From a virus, in IMG/VR virus record IMGVR_UViG_3300042691_036566, positions 1 through 64,000 of that record: DNA of 64,000 bases. The stretch is one strand, 5' to 3'. Position numbers and translations under genes: made by a program. Each line of letters starts with the position of its first letter. Position 1 is the stretch's first letter. Below the pieces are notes generated by a model. The model was not told where the DNA came from and did not search any database. It was given only the letters and a program-made list of their open reading frames with translations. Below, piece after piece: positions 25,876 to 34,326 of this stretch.

Positions 25876-26394
25876 ATGACTGTTAAACTTAGTAAAAACG
25901 GTAAAAGACTAGGGCGACCTCCAAAAGATAAAAATAAAACACCAGAGGTTTTTGTAGTTGAATCTAAACCATATGTAGCTCCTACATTTGATCTCTCTAC
26001 TGAAGAAATGTTAGAATGTTCTCTTGTACCCATTAATGAATATTCACATATCAATAACGAAATTAAAAAAGCTGGTAGATATGCACAATCTACATATACA
26101 TTAAATAGATTTGGTAAGAACTCTTTTGTTGTTTTGGCCTATTTGGATACAGACCTAGAAAAACATAGAAATAATGGTCTTACAGATGAACAAATCGTTG
26201 TAAGATGTGTAAACTATTTAAATCAGACCGAAACTAAAAAGAAAGGTCAGAAAAAAGATCCCAAAAAACCATATGGTAATTTGCAGTTATATGGTTTTAG
26301 AACCATAAACAAGTTTAATAAAGAAATAATTGCTATTGAACTCGTTACAGATTCTAAATCAAACGAAAATTTTTGGGGTATAGGAAACAGATAA
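25876..26394 (+). CDS. Protein with N-terminal AT-hook (172 aa)
   Basis: KNGKRLGRPPKDKNKTP holds the GRP core of an AT-hook, which binds the minor groove of AT-rich DNA. The rest (YTLNRFGKNSFVVLAYLD, then basic KKKGQKKDPKKPYGN) is unrecognised. Ends in TAATG coupling with the next gene. Confidence 0.62.
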   Translation: MTVKLSKNGKRLGRPPKDKNKTPEVFVVESKPYVAPTFDLSTEEMLECSLVPINEYSHINNEIKKAGRYAQSTYTLNRFGKNSFVVLAYLDTDLEKHRNNGLTDEQIVVRCVNYLNQTETKKKGQKKDPKKPYGNLQLYGFRTINKFNKEIIAIELVTDSKSNENFWGIGNR

Positions 26395-26774
26395 TGGCAA
26401 AAGAGCAACCACAATATTATACTATTCTATTTGATAAGTATATAGAACTGATGACTGACACTGATAGATATTATTATATGGTTGCCGATAAATTAAAAGA
26501 GTTGATACTAGAACATAATATAGATAATTGGGAAAATACACCAATTCCTGATTTTATGGAAACTGTTGTTATATTATCCTCTTTGAGGGAACTATTAGAT
26601 AAAAAGATAAACGACCCACCAGAAGAAGAAATAAAATTCTGTAATGAAAATAACATAAAAGATGTTCTAGTTACAAAATTTGAGTTGACCCTTCTACAGA
26701 AATTTTCTTTATCCATAGAGGAACAAAAACAATTACTGCTTCAAGAATATGGATTTAAGTATGAATTAAATTGA
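26394..26774 (+). CDS. Unknown helical protein (126 aa)
   Basis: MAKEQPQYYTILFDKYIELM begins an all-helical acidic protein. The ATG overlaps the previous TAA (TAATG), which decides the start over the in-frame ATG at 26373. Confidence 0.6.
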   Translation: MAKEQPQYYTILFDKYIELMTDTDRYYYMVADKLKELILEHNIDNWENTPIPDFMETVVILSSLRELLDKKINDPPEEEIKFCNENNIKDVLVTKFELTLLQKFSLSIEEQKQLLLQEYGFKYELN

Positions 26775-26776
26775 TC

Positions 26777-26804
26777 TTGACACACAAAAATTGTGTTTTA
26801 GATT
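26777..26804 (+). promoter_or_regulatory. Probable promoter for the Hsp20 gene
   Basis: TTGACA (26777-26782), 16 bp, TAGATT (26799-26804). A GC hairpin (about 26808-26832) follows before the aaaggag ribosome site. Confidence 0.55.
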
Positions 26805-26846
26805 ATTTGTTGAGCGGGATTCCGCAACAACAAAGGAGAAATATAT

Positions 26847-27230
26847 ATGGCAATTGGTAATTTAGACGTACTTTTTGATGATGTAACAAAAGCATTTACA
26901 ACACCTCACACATATTATCGAAAACCTCAACACAGAACGCCGGAATATGTACAACATAAAAATGATAATGGATATAGACTTGAAATACCAGCAATTGGTG
27001 CGTCAAAAGACGATGTATCTGTTAAAGTTGTAGATAAAATGCTAAAAATTGTGGTAAAACCTTCTACTGATTCAGCTTATGCAAGACAGTTTGAAGAAAA
27101 CTGGTTAGTTCCTGATAATATTGATAGCGAATCTGTTTCTGCTAAACTTGTAAATGGATTACTGACTGTAATTTTGAATCATAAAGAGCCAGTGACAAAA
27201 AAAATAAATGTTGATGTAGTTGTAAATTAA
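26847..27230 (+). CDS. Small heat shock protein (Hsp20/alpha-crystallin)
   Basis: 127 aa. An alpha-crystallin domain fills residues 45-125: GYRLEIPAIGASKDDVSV, then VVDKMLKIVV, ENWLVPDNIDSESVSAKLVN and GLLTVIL. These ATP-independent holdases are also found in T4-like cyanophages. It has its own promoter and terminator, which suggests stand-alone expression. Confidence 0.88.
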   Translation: MAIGNLDVLFDDVTKAFTTPHTYYRKPQHRTPEYVQHKNDNGYRLEIPAIGASKDDVSVKVVDKMLKIVVKPSTDSAYARQFEENWLVPDNIDSESVSAKLVNGLLTVILNHKEPVTKKINVDVVVN

Positions 27231-27249
27231 AAGATATATTTTTTAATCG

Positions 27250-27281
27250 ACGGGAGGCAGAAATGCCTCCCGTTTTGTTTT
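27250..27281 (+). terminator. Intrinsic terminator after hsp20
   Basis: 10-bp stem 27250-27259 with 27264-27273, GAAA tetraloop, T-rich tail. Confidence 0.9.
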
Positions 27282-27300
27282 AATGTTACTATTTATTCGT

Positions 27301-27900
27301 ATGATAAAAGTAAAAATTTCACGTAAAAGAGTTTTAGAGTTAAATAAACAAAATGATGATTTACGACGAGGAGCGGGAGAGATAGACTCTGCTGGTGATA
27401 ATCGTTTAGAATACGTTGGAATGGAAGAAGACTCTAACTTAGATGAAAGTGTTATTTATGAAAAAAAAGATAGATGTTATCATTTAGCCAAACAAAAATA
27501 TGATGTATTCCCTTCAGCATATGCTTCAGGATTTATTGTTCGTTGCCGTAAAGGTAAAGTAGGACGTAAAAAAAAAGCAAATGAAGAGGTAGATGAAACT
27601 CTAGAGTTAGAACTGGATGAAGGCACTTTTGATAAAGAAAAATCTCAAGGTCTTCATGGATGGTTTGCTCGTAAGGGCGGCAAGGGTAAAAGTAAAGGAT
27701 GGGTAGATTGTAATACCTGTAGGACTAATCCTAAGACTGGTCGAAAAACTTGTAAAACCTGTGGCAGAAGTGACGGTGAAAAAAGAAGTAAATATCCGGC
27801 CTGTCGTCCTACTCCAAGTGCTTGTAACAGAAAAGGGGCTAGTCAGAAAAAAAGCTCAAAAAGAGTATCTTGGAAAACTAAAAAAGAGGAACAAGAATGA
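27301..27900 (+). CDS. Cys-rich basic protein of a phage/virus family, function unknown
   Basis: 199 aa. MIKVKISRKRVLELNKQN may be a weak leader. DRCYHLAKQKYDVFPSAYAS is followed by a low-complexity acidic linker, then LHGWFARKGGKGKSKGW, VDCNTCRTNPKTG, CKTCGRSDGEKRSKYPACR. I have seen this C-terminal module described in marine phages and large viruses without a function. Start 27301 is chosen; an in-frame ATG at 27283 lies just behind the terminator. Confidence 0.65.
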   Translation: MIKVKISRKRVLELNKQNDDLRRGAGEIDSAGDNRLEYVGMEEDSNLDESVIYEKKDRCYHLAKQKYDVFPSAYASGFIVRCRKGKVGRKKKANEEVDETLELELDEGTFDKEKSQGLHGWFARKGGKGKSKGWVDCNTCRTNPKTGRKTCKTCGRSDGEKRSKYPACRPTPSACNRKGASQKKSSKRVSWKTKKEEQE

Positions 27901-28307
27901 AAATTTCACAATCAGACTTAAGAAAAGTCGTAAAAGAAAGCATCCATGAAGCATTAATTGTTGAACAACTAGGCAATAATGATTCTACCTTAGAAGACGG
28001 CACTCTTGTTTGCGAAGCATGTCTATATGAAGAATTAACATGCGGATGCCCAGATAAACTTGAAGAAGCAAAGTATCAAGGACGTACTGTTCCTCTAGGA
28101 AAACCAATGAGGGGAGATGTAAAAAAGTTTAAAGTATTTGTACGCGACCCTTCAACCGGAAACGTTAAAAAAGTAAACTTTGGCGATAAGAATATGCGTA
28201 TTAAAAAAAGTAATCCAAAACGTCGTAAATCATTTCGTGCTCGTCATAACTGCGCTAATCCAGGTCCAAGAACAAAAGCTAGATATTGGTCATGTAGGAA
28301 GTGGTAA
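27897..28307 (+). CDS. Leader-bearing conserved phage protein (136 aa)
   Basis: The leader MKISQSDLRKVVKESIHEAL is followed by CEACLYEELTCGCPD and a conserved basic block: RTVPLGKPMRGDVKKFKVFV, then NFGDKNMRIKKSNPKRRKSF, ARHNCANPGPRTKARYWSCR. The basic block recurs in many uncultivated marine myoviruses as I recall, with no known function; strong basicity suggests nucleic-acid contact in the head. 4-base overlap with the gene before. Confidence 0.68.
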   Translation: MKISQSDLRKVVKESIHEALIVEQLGNNDSTLEDGTLVCEACLYEELTCGCPDKLEEAKYQGRTVPLGKPMRGDVKKFKVFVRDPSTGNVKKVNFGDKNMRIKKSNPKRRKSFRARHNCANPGPRTKARYWSCRKW

Positions 28308-28331
28308 TAAGATATAATATAGGATAATAAT

Positions 28332-29351
28332 ATGAAAAATATGAAAATTATTATGGAAAACTGGAGGAAGTTTTCTACGCTAAATGAAGAATTGGATAAA
28401 AAGAAAATTTACGTTTTAGTTGGTCCACCATCTGTTGGAAAATCTACTTGGATTCAAAAAACTTTTGGAAATCAAGATCCATATATTATTAATAGAGATG
28501 ATATTGTAGAGGCAATTGCAGCTGACTATGGATGGACATATGATGATATGTTTATGCTTCCTCCACCAGATGCTAAAGAGGGAGATGTTAGTGAAAAATA
28601 TGGTACAGTGATTAAATCTCCTCCACATGCAGCCTTTAATCCAACCGCCTATGACAAAGTTATTGAGGCAAACGGAAGAGTCTTTGGAAGGTTCAATGGC
28701 AGAGTTCAGGAAGCAAAAGGACAACCAGTTATTGTTGTCGATATGACTAATATGACTCCAGGAGCTAGAAAAGGAGCTTTAAAAGCAATTGAAGGGTCTG
28801 AAAGTGATTATCACAAAGTCGCTGTGGTGTTTAACTTTGAAGGCGCAGAAGATATAATTAAGAGTGTGGCAGCAAAACGCGCAGCCGAAGCAAAAGCAGC
28901 AGGTAAATCAAAAACAATCCCAGAAGCTGCATTTGATAGAATGTTTAAAAGTTTTCAAAAAGTTGATCAAGCCGCAGAAGGTTTTGATGAAGTGGTTTCT
29001 GTTGATAATGTCCCAAGCTTAAAAAAGGTAGCTGATTCCATGAAAGAGAATAAACAAAAAATTACTAAAAAGTATATAAGAACTCTTATAGAGCAAAAAA
29101 TATCCGAAATTACAGATTTTCAAAAAAAACAGCGAGAGAAAGAAAATATTTATGATGATGTTGAAAGTAGATTTGCAGATGAATACCCTCAAATTTATGG
29201 ATTTTTACCTTCCGAGGCAGAATTTGAAAATATGTCAGTAGAAGAATACAAGCAAGCACTAGCAAAAGAAATTCCTGAATATGCAGAAGAGCTAGAATTG
29301 CAAGATATGGCAGATAAAGATAAATATGGTTCTGAAACAGGGGATTTTTAA
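28332..29351 (+). CDS. Polynucleotide kinase-like P-loop kinase with MENWRKF leader
   Basis: 339 aa. Leader MKNMKIIMENWRKFSTLNEE, then YVLVGPPSVGKSTWIQ (Walker A), YIINRDDIVEA, VIVVDMTNMTPGARKGA and IPEAAFDRMFKSFQKV, which follow T4 PNK's 5'-kinase motifs (P-loop, NINRDD, DTNLNPER, IPIDVLRSMYKSM). A charged C-terminus starts with another leader-like KYIRTLIEQKISEITDF. Predicted role: phosphorylating 5' ends of RNA or DNA. No phosphatase domain is attached; a HAD phosphatase is at 32714. Confidence 0.75.
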   Translation: MKNMKIIMENWRKFSTLNEELDKKKIYVLVGPPSVGKSTWIQKTFGNQDPYIINRDDIVEAIAADYGWTYDDMFMLPPPDAKEGDVSEKYGTVIKSPPHAAFNPTAYDKVIEANGRVFGRFNGRVQEAKGQPVIVVDMTNMTPGARKGALKAIEGSESDYHKVAVVFNFEGAEDIIKSVAAKRAAEAKAAGKSKTIPEAAFDRMFKSFQKVDQAAEGFDEVVSVDNVPSLKKVADSMKENKQKITKKYIRTLIEQKISEITDFQKKQREKENIYDDVESRFADEYPQIYGFLPSEAEFENMSVEEYKQALAKEIPEYAEELELQDMADKDKYGSETGDF

Positions 29352-29716
29352 TGGATAAGATAATTATTTCACTTATACAAATGGAACAGCAGTTAAGAAT
29401 ATTTCATTGGCAAACAAAATCTTATGCTCGTCACCAAGCTTTTGGTGCTACTTATGATACATTAAGTGGCCTTATAGACAAATATGTTGAAATATGCATG
29501 GGAAAACATGATAGATTTATTTTAGATGAATCTTGTAGTTTGGAGTTAAAAAATTTACAAGAATTAAAACCAATAGAATTTTGTAACGCATGTTGTGAAA
29601 TGTTAATTGGAATCAGTGCTATACTAGATCCTAGTTGCGATAGTGATCTTATGAATATAAGAGATGAAATGTTAGCAGAAGTTAACAAACTAAAGTACTT
29701 ATTAACCTTACAGTAG
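29351..29716 (+). CDS. Ferritin/Dps-like protein (DUF5856-type)
   Basis: 121 aa. LRIFHWQTKSYARHQAFG, then LSGLIDKYVEICMGKHDRF places the H-W, H and D..E residues of a Dps-like di-iron helix bundle. It matches the DUF5856 pattern as I remember it. A DNA-protection or iron-storage role is inferred from the fold. One-base overlap upstream. Confidence 0.65.
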   Translation: MDKIIISLIQMEQQLRIFHWQTKSYARHQAFGATYDTLSGLIDKYVEICMGKHDRFILDESCSLELKNLQELKPIEFCNACCEMLIGISAILDPSCDSDLMNIRDEMLAEVNKLKYLLTLQ

Positions 29717-29725
29717 GAGAAAAAA

Positions 29726-30346
29726 ATGAAAATTACAGTATCAAAACTCAATCAAATTGTATCAGAAGAAATTAAAAAAGAGTTGGAGCAAGAAGAACTA
29801 TTCGAAGGTTTAAAACAAAACATCGCAGCATTGTTTGCTGGCGCTCTTATGAGCATGGGTTACGGTGCTGCCAATACAGCAGAAGCAGAACCAGTAAAAG
29901 TAACCGTCAAGAATGTTAAAGATGGATCTACTCGTTCAATTGTTGTTGATGATTTAGGTGCAAACGCTTCCGAAGTTAGAGATGTTATGAACGATCTACT
30001 AGATAGTAGATACGGCCCAGGAAAATTTGTAACAGTTGGTGTAAAACCAACATCAGGAGCAGATTTAGGATCTGATGCTGGCTCTGTCAAACCATCAGCC
30101 CCTGCCAAAAAAGCTGGAAGAGGTGAAGTCCTTAAGGTAGATGGAAATGTAGTAACCGTAAAAGTTCCTGTAAGAGGTGGCAGCATGGGATTAGAGTCTG
30201 CTCAAATGGACGCAAGAGCTATGGCTGTTGATGCGGTAAGAGGTAGAGATGTTGGTGGATCCAGAGTATCAAGCGGAAAAGCAAGTACTGTTAGTTCAGA
30301 GGTTAAAGACGGCTTCTTGATTATGAAAGTTAAAGTTGGAGGTTAG
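29726..30346 (+). CDS. Leader-bearing Gly/Val-rich protein (206 aa)
   Basis: The leader MKITVSKLNQIVSEEIKKEL ends in EQEELFEGL, where a prohead-type protease could cut. A hydrophobic stretch (IAALFAGALMSMGYGAA) precedes strand-rich repeats (PVKVTVKNVKDGSTRSIVV; VDGNVVTVKVPVRGG). Alternatively this is an export signal. The layout suggests a processed, secreted or head-resident protein. Confidence 0.62.
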   Translation: MKITVSKLNQIVSEEIKKELEQEELFEGLKQNIAALFAGALMSMGYGAANTAEAEPVKVTVKNVKDGSTRSIVVDDLGANASEVRDVMNDLLDSRYGPGKFVTVGVKPTSGADLGSDAGSVKPSAPAKKAGRGEVLKVDGNVVTVKVPVRGGSMGLESAQMDARAMAVDAVRGRDVGGSRVSSGKASTVSSEVKDGFLIMKVKVGG

Positions 30347-30348
30347 TA

Positions 30349-32370
30349 GTGAATATATTTAAATTCAAGAAATGGCTATTAGAAGAAAAAGAAGAATCTA
30401 ATTCTTCTAAAAGAAATTTCTTTGTCTTAATAGGACCGCCAGCTGTAGGAAAATCTAGCTGGATAGAGAACAATGTTAAGGACAATAGAATTATTATATC
30501 TAAAGATGAAATAATAGAGGATGTTATATTTCCAAAATATAATCTAGCAAACAAGGATATTTTTAAGGTTCCAACACAAGATCTTGAAGTTGGTGAAGAG
30601 CATCCAGAAAAAAAGAAACTTGGAAGATTAACAAAATATACAAGATTCAGTAAGAGTAAGGGAAAGGAAGTAGAAGAATTAGCGTTTGAAAACGCTCATG
30701 CTGCTGGTGAAGAATTAAATGCCATATATGATTCAGAATTAAAAAATGCTATTTCTTCTGATGTAAAAAATATTGTAGTAGATGCAATACATATGACTAG
30801 AAGCAATAGAAAAACTACAATTGATTATATATCTGGCAGGGACGATTTTAATATAATTGGTGTTGTATTTCCTTTTAAGGGATATGAAAAACAAATTTTA
30901 AGATCAGCGGAATTAAGAGCAAAAGACTTCCTAGAAAGATACGGTCCAGAATTTGATAGGGGAGTATCTAAATCAGATTACGAAGAAATATATAAAAACT
31001 TTGAAGAACCTTCTAAATCAGAAGGTTTTGATCGATTAATAACATCTAACAGGTTTAAAAAAACAGATAGGGAGATAGGAATTTCTGATGAAACATTCAA
31101 TGAGATGTTAGTCAGAAATACTAAAAATTTATTAGGGGAAGCCACTTTAAGTAATTATTGGAAAATAAGAGCAGATTCAAGATCTAAACACGCGAAAAGA
31201 AAACCAGGAAACAAGCTAGATCTTGAATGGGCACAACTACAACAGGAAAAGTCCAGAAGTATGAATGCAAAGATACATAAAATCTTTGAAAAAGAACTAC
31301 AAGGCACAGAGGAGTTATCAGAGGAGATTTCTGAATTTTTAGAGAAAGTCAAGAAAAAGAGATTAGCTCTAAAGAAAAAAATGCAAGAAAAAAAATTAGC
31401 AAAATTAAAATCTCCAAAAAATTTAAGTAAAAAAAAGTCCTTGCCAAATCCATATAAAGATGCTAAAATAACCTCTAAATATCCGTACAGTAAAGATAGA
31501 ACTGGTGGCGTAGCTAAAGTTTATAGAAAAAGAAGTAAACAAGCTGGCGGCGCGACAATTGCACCGGGCGAATCATTTGGTCCAATTGGAGAAAACCAAT
31601 CTAATCCACTATTTGATTCATTATCGGATATACAAAAAGAAAATTTTTTTAAACTAATTGGCGATGTAGAAGAATATGATATTTTAAAGCTTGGGCAAAG
31701 AAAAAGAACTAAAAATATTCTTAAATATTTTAATTTAAGTTTACAAGATGCCGTTGAGTTAGTAAAAAAATGCCCTGTGTTAAGTAAGCCAATTCAAGAG
31801 TTGTTAACAGCTGGAACAAAAGGTTTTATCTACCTACTAGATAATGGGCATATATTAAAACTATATCAGGATGACTATTCTGGCGGTGGTGATATGTATT
31901 GGTATAAGGGAACAAAAGCAAGAATGTTCTCAAGTGCTGGTAATATTACAGATCTTCCAATATATGACGAGGGTGAAATAAAACTTGATGCTGGAGAGCA
32001 AGTAAATTATGTAGAAATGGCTAGAGTAATTCCATTATCAGATTTTATGGAAGAAACTAGAAGATCTGCAGATGATGCTGAATCTGACTATGAATTGTGT
32101 AAGGATATGATGATAGAAATAGAGCAGAAATATAGTAAAAAGTTTTTTCTTTTTAGCCAAGAAAAGATCGCTTCTATATTTAAAGATTTTATGCAAAAAA
32201 AGAAAATGTATCCAAGTGCTTTAACAAAAAATGAATTTGTGAGTTTAGCAAAGACAATTTATTTGTTTATAAAAACTGGAAATTATTTACATGATTCTCA
32301 TGTAGGAAATATTGGTATACTTCCACAAAGTAATCCATCAAATCCTGTATTTGTAATATTTGATAATTGA
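30349..32370 (+). CDS. Fusion: PNK-like kinase plus protein-kinase-like domain
   Basis: 673 aa, GTG start. A short leader (MNIFKFKKWLLEEKEES) precedes a PNK-like domain: FVLIGPPAVGKSSWIE, IIISKDEIIEDVI, NIVVDAIHMTRSNRKT. A Lys-rich linker (about 270-410) follows. The C-terminal 200 residues look like a eukaryotic/APH-type kinase fold: GTKGFIYLLDNGHILKLY (glycine loop and Lys), NYVEMARVIPLSDF (hinge), YLHDSHVGNIGI (HxD-type catalytic loop) and the final VFVIFDN (metal Asp at the last-but-one residue). Substrates are unknown. Confidence 0.68.
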   Translation: MNIFKFKKWLLEEKEESNSSKRNFFVLIGPPAVGKSSWIENNVKDNRIIISKDEIIEDVIFPKYNLANKDIFKVPTQDLEVGEEHPEKKKLGRLTKYTRFSKSKGKEVEELAFENAHAAGEELNAIYDSELKNAISSDVKNIVVDAIHMTRSNRKTTIDYISGRDDFNIIGVVFPFKGYEKQILRSAELRAKDFLERYGPEFDRGVSKSDYEEIYKNFEEPSKSEGFDRLITSNRFKKTDREIGISDETFNEMLVRNTKNLLGEATLSNYWKIRADSRSKHAKRKPGNKLDLEWAQLQQEKSRSMNAKIHKIFEKELQGTEELSEEISEFLEKVKKKRLALKKKMQEKKLAKLKSPKNLSKKKSLPNPYKDAKITSKYPYSKDRTGGVAKVYRKRSKQAGGATIAPGESFGPIGENQSNPLFDSLSDIQKENFFKLIGDVEEYDILKLGQRKRTKNILKYFNLSLQDAVELVKKCPVLSKPIQELLTAGTKGFIYLLDNGHILKLYQDDYSGGGDMYWYKGTKARMFSSAGNITDLPIYDEGEIKLDAGEQVNYVEMARVIPLSDFMEETRRSADDAESDYELCKDMMIEIEQKYSKKFFLFSQEKIASIFKDFMQKKKMYPSALTKNEFVSLAKTIYLFIKTGNYLHDSHVGNIGILPQSNPSNPVFVIFDN

Positions 32371-32379
32371 GGAAAAAAT

Positions 32380-32712
32380 ATGAAAATAACCAAAGAATCT
32401 TTAAAAAAGATTATATCTGAAGAAATACAAGAATGTATGGCAGATATGGGAATGTTAAGTGGAGATATGCCATTCACTGGAGGTGGTGTAGTAAAACTAA
32501 AATTAGGAGACTCCGATAAAGAAAGCTACGACTCAGATGGTCGTATGGCTAGAAGTAATGTTTATAACTTAATGAAACACGCCTCAATGCTATCTAAGTT
32601 AGTAAATGATGAAGATGATTTAGAACCTTGGGTTCAAGAGAAAATTGCAGTTGCTACAGAAGCTATAGAGACAGTGGCAGAATATTTAGAATACGAAAAA
32701 ACAAGAGGATAG
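32380..32712 (+). CDS. Leader-bearing small acidic protein (110 aa)
   Basis: The leader MKITKESLKKIISEEIQECM is close to consensus. The remainder (ARSNVYNLMKHASMLSKLV, then acidic helix AVATEAIETVAEYLEYE) is helical and unrecognised. aggaaaaa precedes the start. Confidence 0.66.
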   Translation: MKITKESLKKIISEEIQECMADMGMLSGDMPFTGGGVVKLKLGDSDKESYDSDGRMARSNVYNLMKHASMLSKLVNDEDDLEPWVQEKIAVATEAIETVAEYLEYEKTRG

Positions 32713-32713
32713 A

Positions 32714-33223
32714 ATGATTAAAATTACCCTAACGGAAAGACGAGAATATTATAATAAATTATCGGTATTTGATTTCGATGGAACTTTATTTAGAAGTCCA
32801 AATAAACCGCAGGGTTATAAAAGAAATTGGTGGGGAGAACTAATATCATTATCTCCTCCTTCTGTACCATTAAAAGGTAATGGATTTTGGATAGATTCCA
32901 CTGTTGATGCCGCAAAAAAAGAATTATCTGACAGAAAAACATTTTGTATCATGCTTACTGGAAGAGTAGATTCTGTTTTTGATGAAAGAATTAGGGATCT
33001 GATAAAATTTAAAGGTCTTAATTTTGATTTTGTTAAATTGAATCCTATGGGTATGGATACAGGAGATTTTAAGACAGAAGAAATAAGAAAAATTTTAAGA
33101 AAACATCCAACAATTAAAAAAATTGAGATGTGGGATGACGAACAGAAAAAGATCGATCTATATACTGATAAATTTTCCTCTCATTATGAATTTATTGCGA
33201 ATAAACTTCCAGATAGAGAGTGA
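32714..33223 (+). CDS. HAD phosphatase resembling the Swiss Army Knife RNA-repair family
   Basis: 169 aa. MIKITLTERREYYNK may be a leader remnant. LSVFDFDGTLFRSPNKPQ is HAD motif I, FCIMLTGRVDSVFDERI motif II, NFDFVKLNPMGMDTGDFK and EMWDDEQKKIDLY follow. This order, including the WWGELISLSPPSVP insert, matches HAD_SAK_1 (RNA-repair-like) as I recall it. With the PNK-like kinases it could complete 3'-phosphate removal and 5'-phosphorylation of broken RNA or DNA. Confidence 0.72.
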   Translation: MIKITLTERREYYNKLSVFDFDGTLFRSPNKPQGYKRNWWGELISLSPPSVPLKGNGFWIDSTVDAAKKELSDRKTFCIMLTGRVDSVFDERIRDLIKFKGLNFDFVKLNPMGMDTGDFKTEEIRKILRKHPTIKKIEMWDDEQKKIDLYTDKFSSHYEFIANKLPDRE

Positions 33224-33232
33224 AAAAAGTGC

Positions 33233-33261
33233 TTTACCCCGCGATTTTTCCGTGGTATAAA
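33233..33261 (+). promoter_or_regulatory. Promoter, GTGC-TTTACC class
   Basis: TTTACC (33233-33238), 17 bp, TATAAA (33256-33261), with AAAAAAGTGC before -35 as at 46516 and 46737. Confidence 0.7.
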
Positions 33262-33288
33262 TACACAGTCAGCAGGAGCCGATAATAT

Positions 33289-33561
33289 ATGTCATTATTT
33301 AAAATTTTAAAAAAAGGTTTAGAGTCAGGAAAATATGATGTAGAACAGGCAAGAGATAAATATGAAGATATGATGGATCTCTTGGATGAAGATGAGCAAG
33401 AAAAAATAGAAGATCTACTAGCCGAGTTCGAAGAAGATAAATTTTATTGGAATGAAGCACAGAAAGATTATTATCGCAAAGATGATGATATAGTAGACGA
33501 TGAAGACTTACTTGAAGAAGCTCTTATAGATGATGAGTTTGAAGATGACCTAGACGATTAG
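33289..33561 (+). CDS. Small very acidic protein (90 aa)
   Basis: MSLFKILKKGLESGKYDVEQ then Asp/Glu-rich helix to the end (EFEDDLDD). Such proteins can mimic DNA, but nothing specific is seen. aggag-type site upstream (gcaggagcc) and its own promoter. Confidence 0.62.
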   Translation: MSLFKILKKGLESGKYDVEQARDKYEDMMDLLDEDEQEKIEDLLAEFEEDKFYWNEAQKDYYRKDDDIVDDEDLLEEALIDDEFEDDLDD

Positions 33562-33607
33562 TGTCCTTCCACTCTCAGTAAAAAAACATCGACAGTATTT
33601 TTTGCCC

Positions 33608-33636
33608 TTGACGGCGCTATTTTAGCGTGGTATTAT
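33608..33636 (+). promoter_or_regulatory. sigma70-type promoter
   Basis: TTGACG (33608-33613), 17 bp, TATTAT (33631-33636) in the GCGTGG context. Confidence 0.72.
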
Positions 33637-33642
33637 GTCTCT

Positions 33643-33978
33643 ATGATTGAGAGCTACCCCGCCAAAATGAATCAGCCTCCTGCTATTTTAGTGTCTGGAG
33701 GTAAAACTTACGCCGTTGGAGGAAATTGGGTCGAGATTCCAAACGGTACAACCCGTGAAAATTTGCATCTTTATGCAATTTATGAAAGACCCGAATTACC
33801 GAAACCAATGCAAAAATATTCCGTTAAATCTTCTAATGGAAAATCAAAATATATTGTCGAGGTATGGAATGATAAAAAAATTACTTGTGATTGTAGCGGA
33901 TATCGTTTCCGCAATAAATGCAAACATGCTTCTGCTGTGCAGAAAGCTGTTTTTAACCGCCCCAAAGGCAAAGGATGA
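33643..33978 (+). CDS. SWIM zinc-finger protein (111 aa)
   Basis: The C-terminus KITCDCSGYRFRNKCKHASA has the C-x-C-x(n)-C-x-H pattern of SWIM domains, which bind DNA or proteins. The N-terminal half is strand-rich (AVGGNWVEIPNGTTRENLHL). The ATG at 33643 coincides with the expected transcription start, so translation may instead begin at ATG 33667 (MNQPPAILV). Confidence 0.7.
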   Translation: MIESYPAKMNQPPAILVSGGKTYAVGGNWVEIPNGTTRENLHLYAIYERPELPKPMQKYSVKSSNGKSKYIVEVWNDKKITCDCSGYRFRNKCKHASAVQKAVFNRPKGKG

Positions 33979-33982
33979 TAAT

Positions 33983-34318
33983 ATGTCAGTACGCAACACT
34001 AACACCAACACCCGTTCTAACAACCGTTCTTCAGATCGCTCTTCAAGCCGCCCAACTTCAACACGTACTCAAAAGCGTCAGGTTGAAGTTTTTGATCCAT
34101 CTGAATATGATGGTGGTGTTTACAAGAGCGAGCGCAAACTAAAGCGCATTGGTATGGGTATTCGTCGTGGCGACACCCGACACGGTGACTACAGCAATGT
34201 AGTTCTTTGGAAGCCAACAGATGCGGACGGCCCTTCTCGTCGTTTTGTAATGACACTATCAGAAGCCCGTGCATTCAAGGCGTTCCTTGACCGCGAACTA
34301 GAAGTCCGCGCTCGTTAA
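33983..34318 (+). CDS. Ser/Asn/Arg-rich protein (111 aa)
   Basis: A low-complexity start (NTNTNTRSNNRSSDRSSSRP) leads to a compact domain: RIGMGIRRGDTRHGDYSNVV, then FVMTLSEARAFKAFLDRELE. Codons are more GC-rich than in adjacent genes. Start at 33983, after ggatgata; the longer frame from 33716 overlaps the SWIM gene and is rejected. Confidence 0.65.
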   Translation: MSVRNTNTNTRSNNRSSDRSSSRPTSTRTQKRQVEVFDPSEYDGGVYKSERKLKRIGMGIRRGDTRHGDYSNVVLWKPTDADGPSRRFVMTLSEARAFKAFLDRELEVRAR

Positions 34319-34326
34319 AAATAGAA

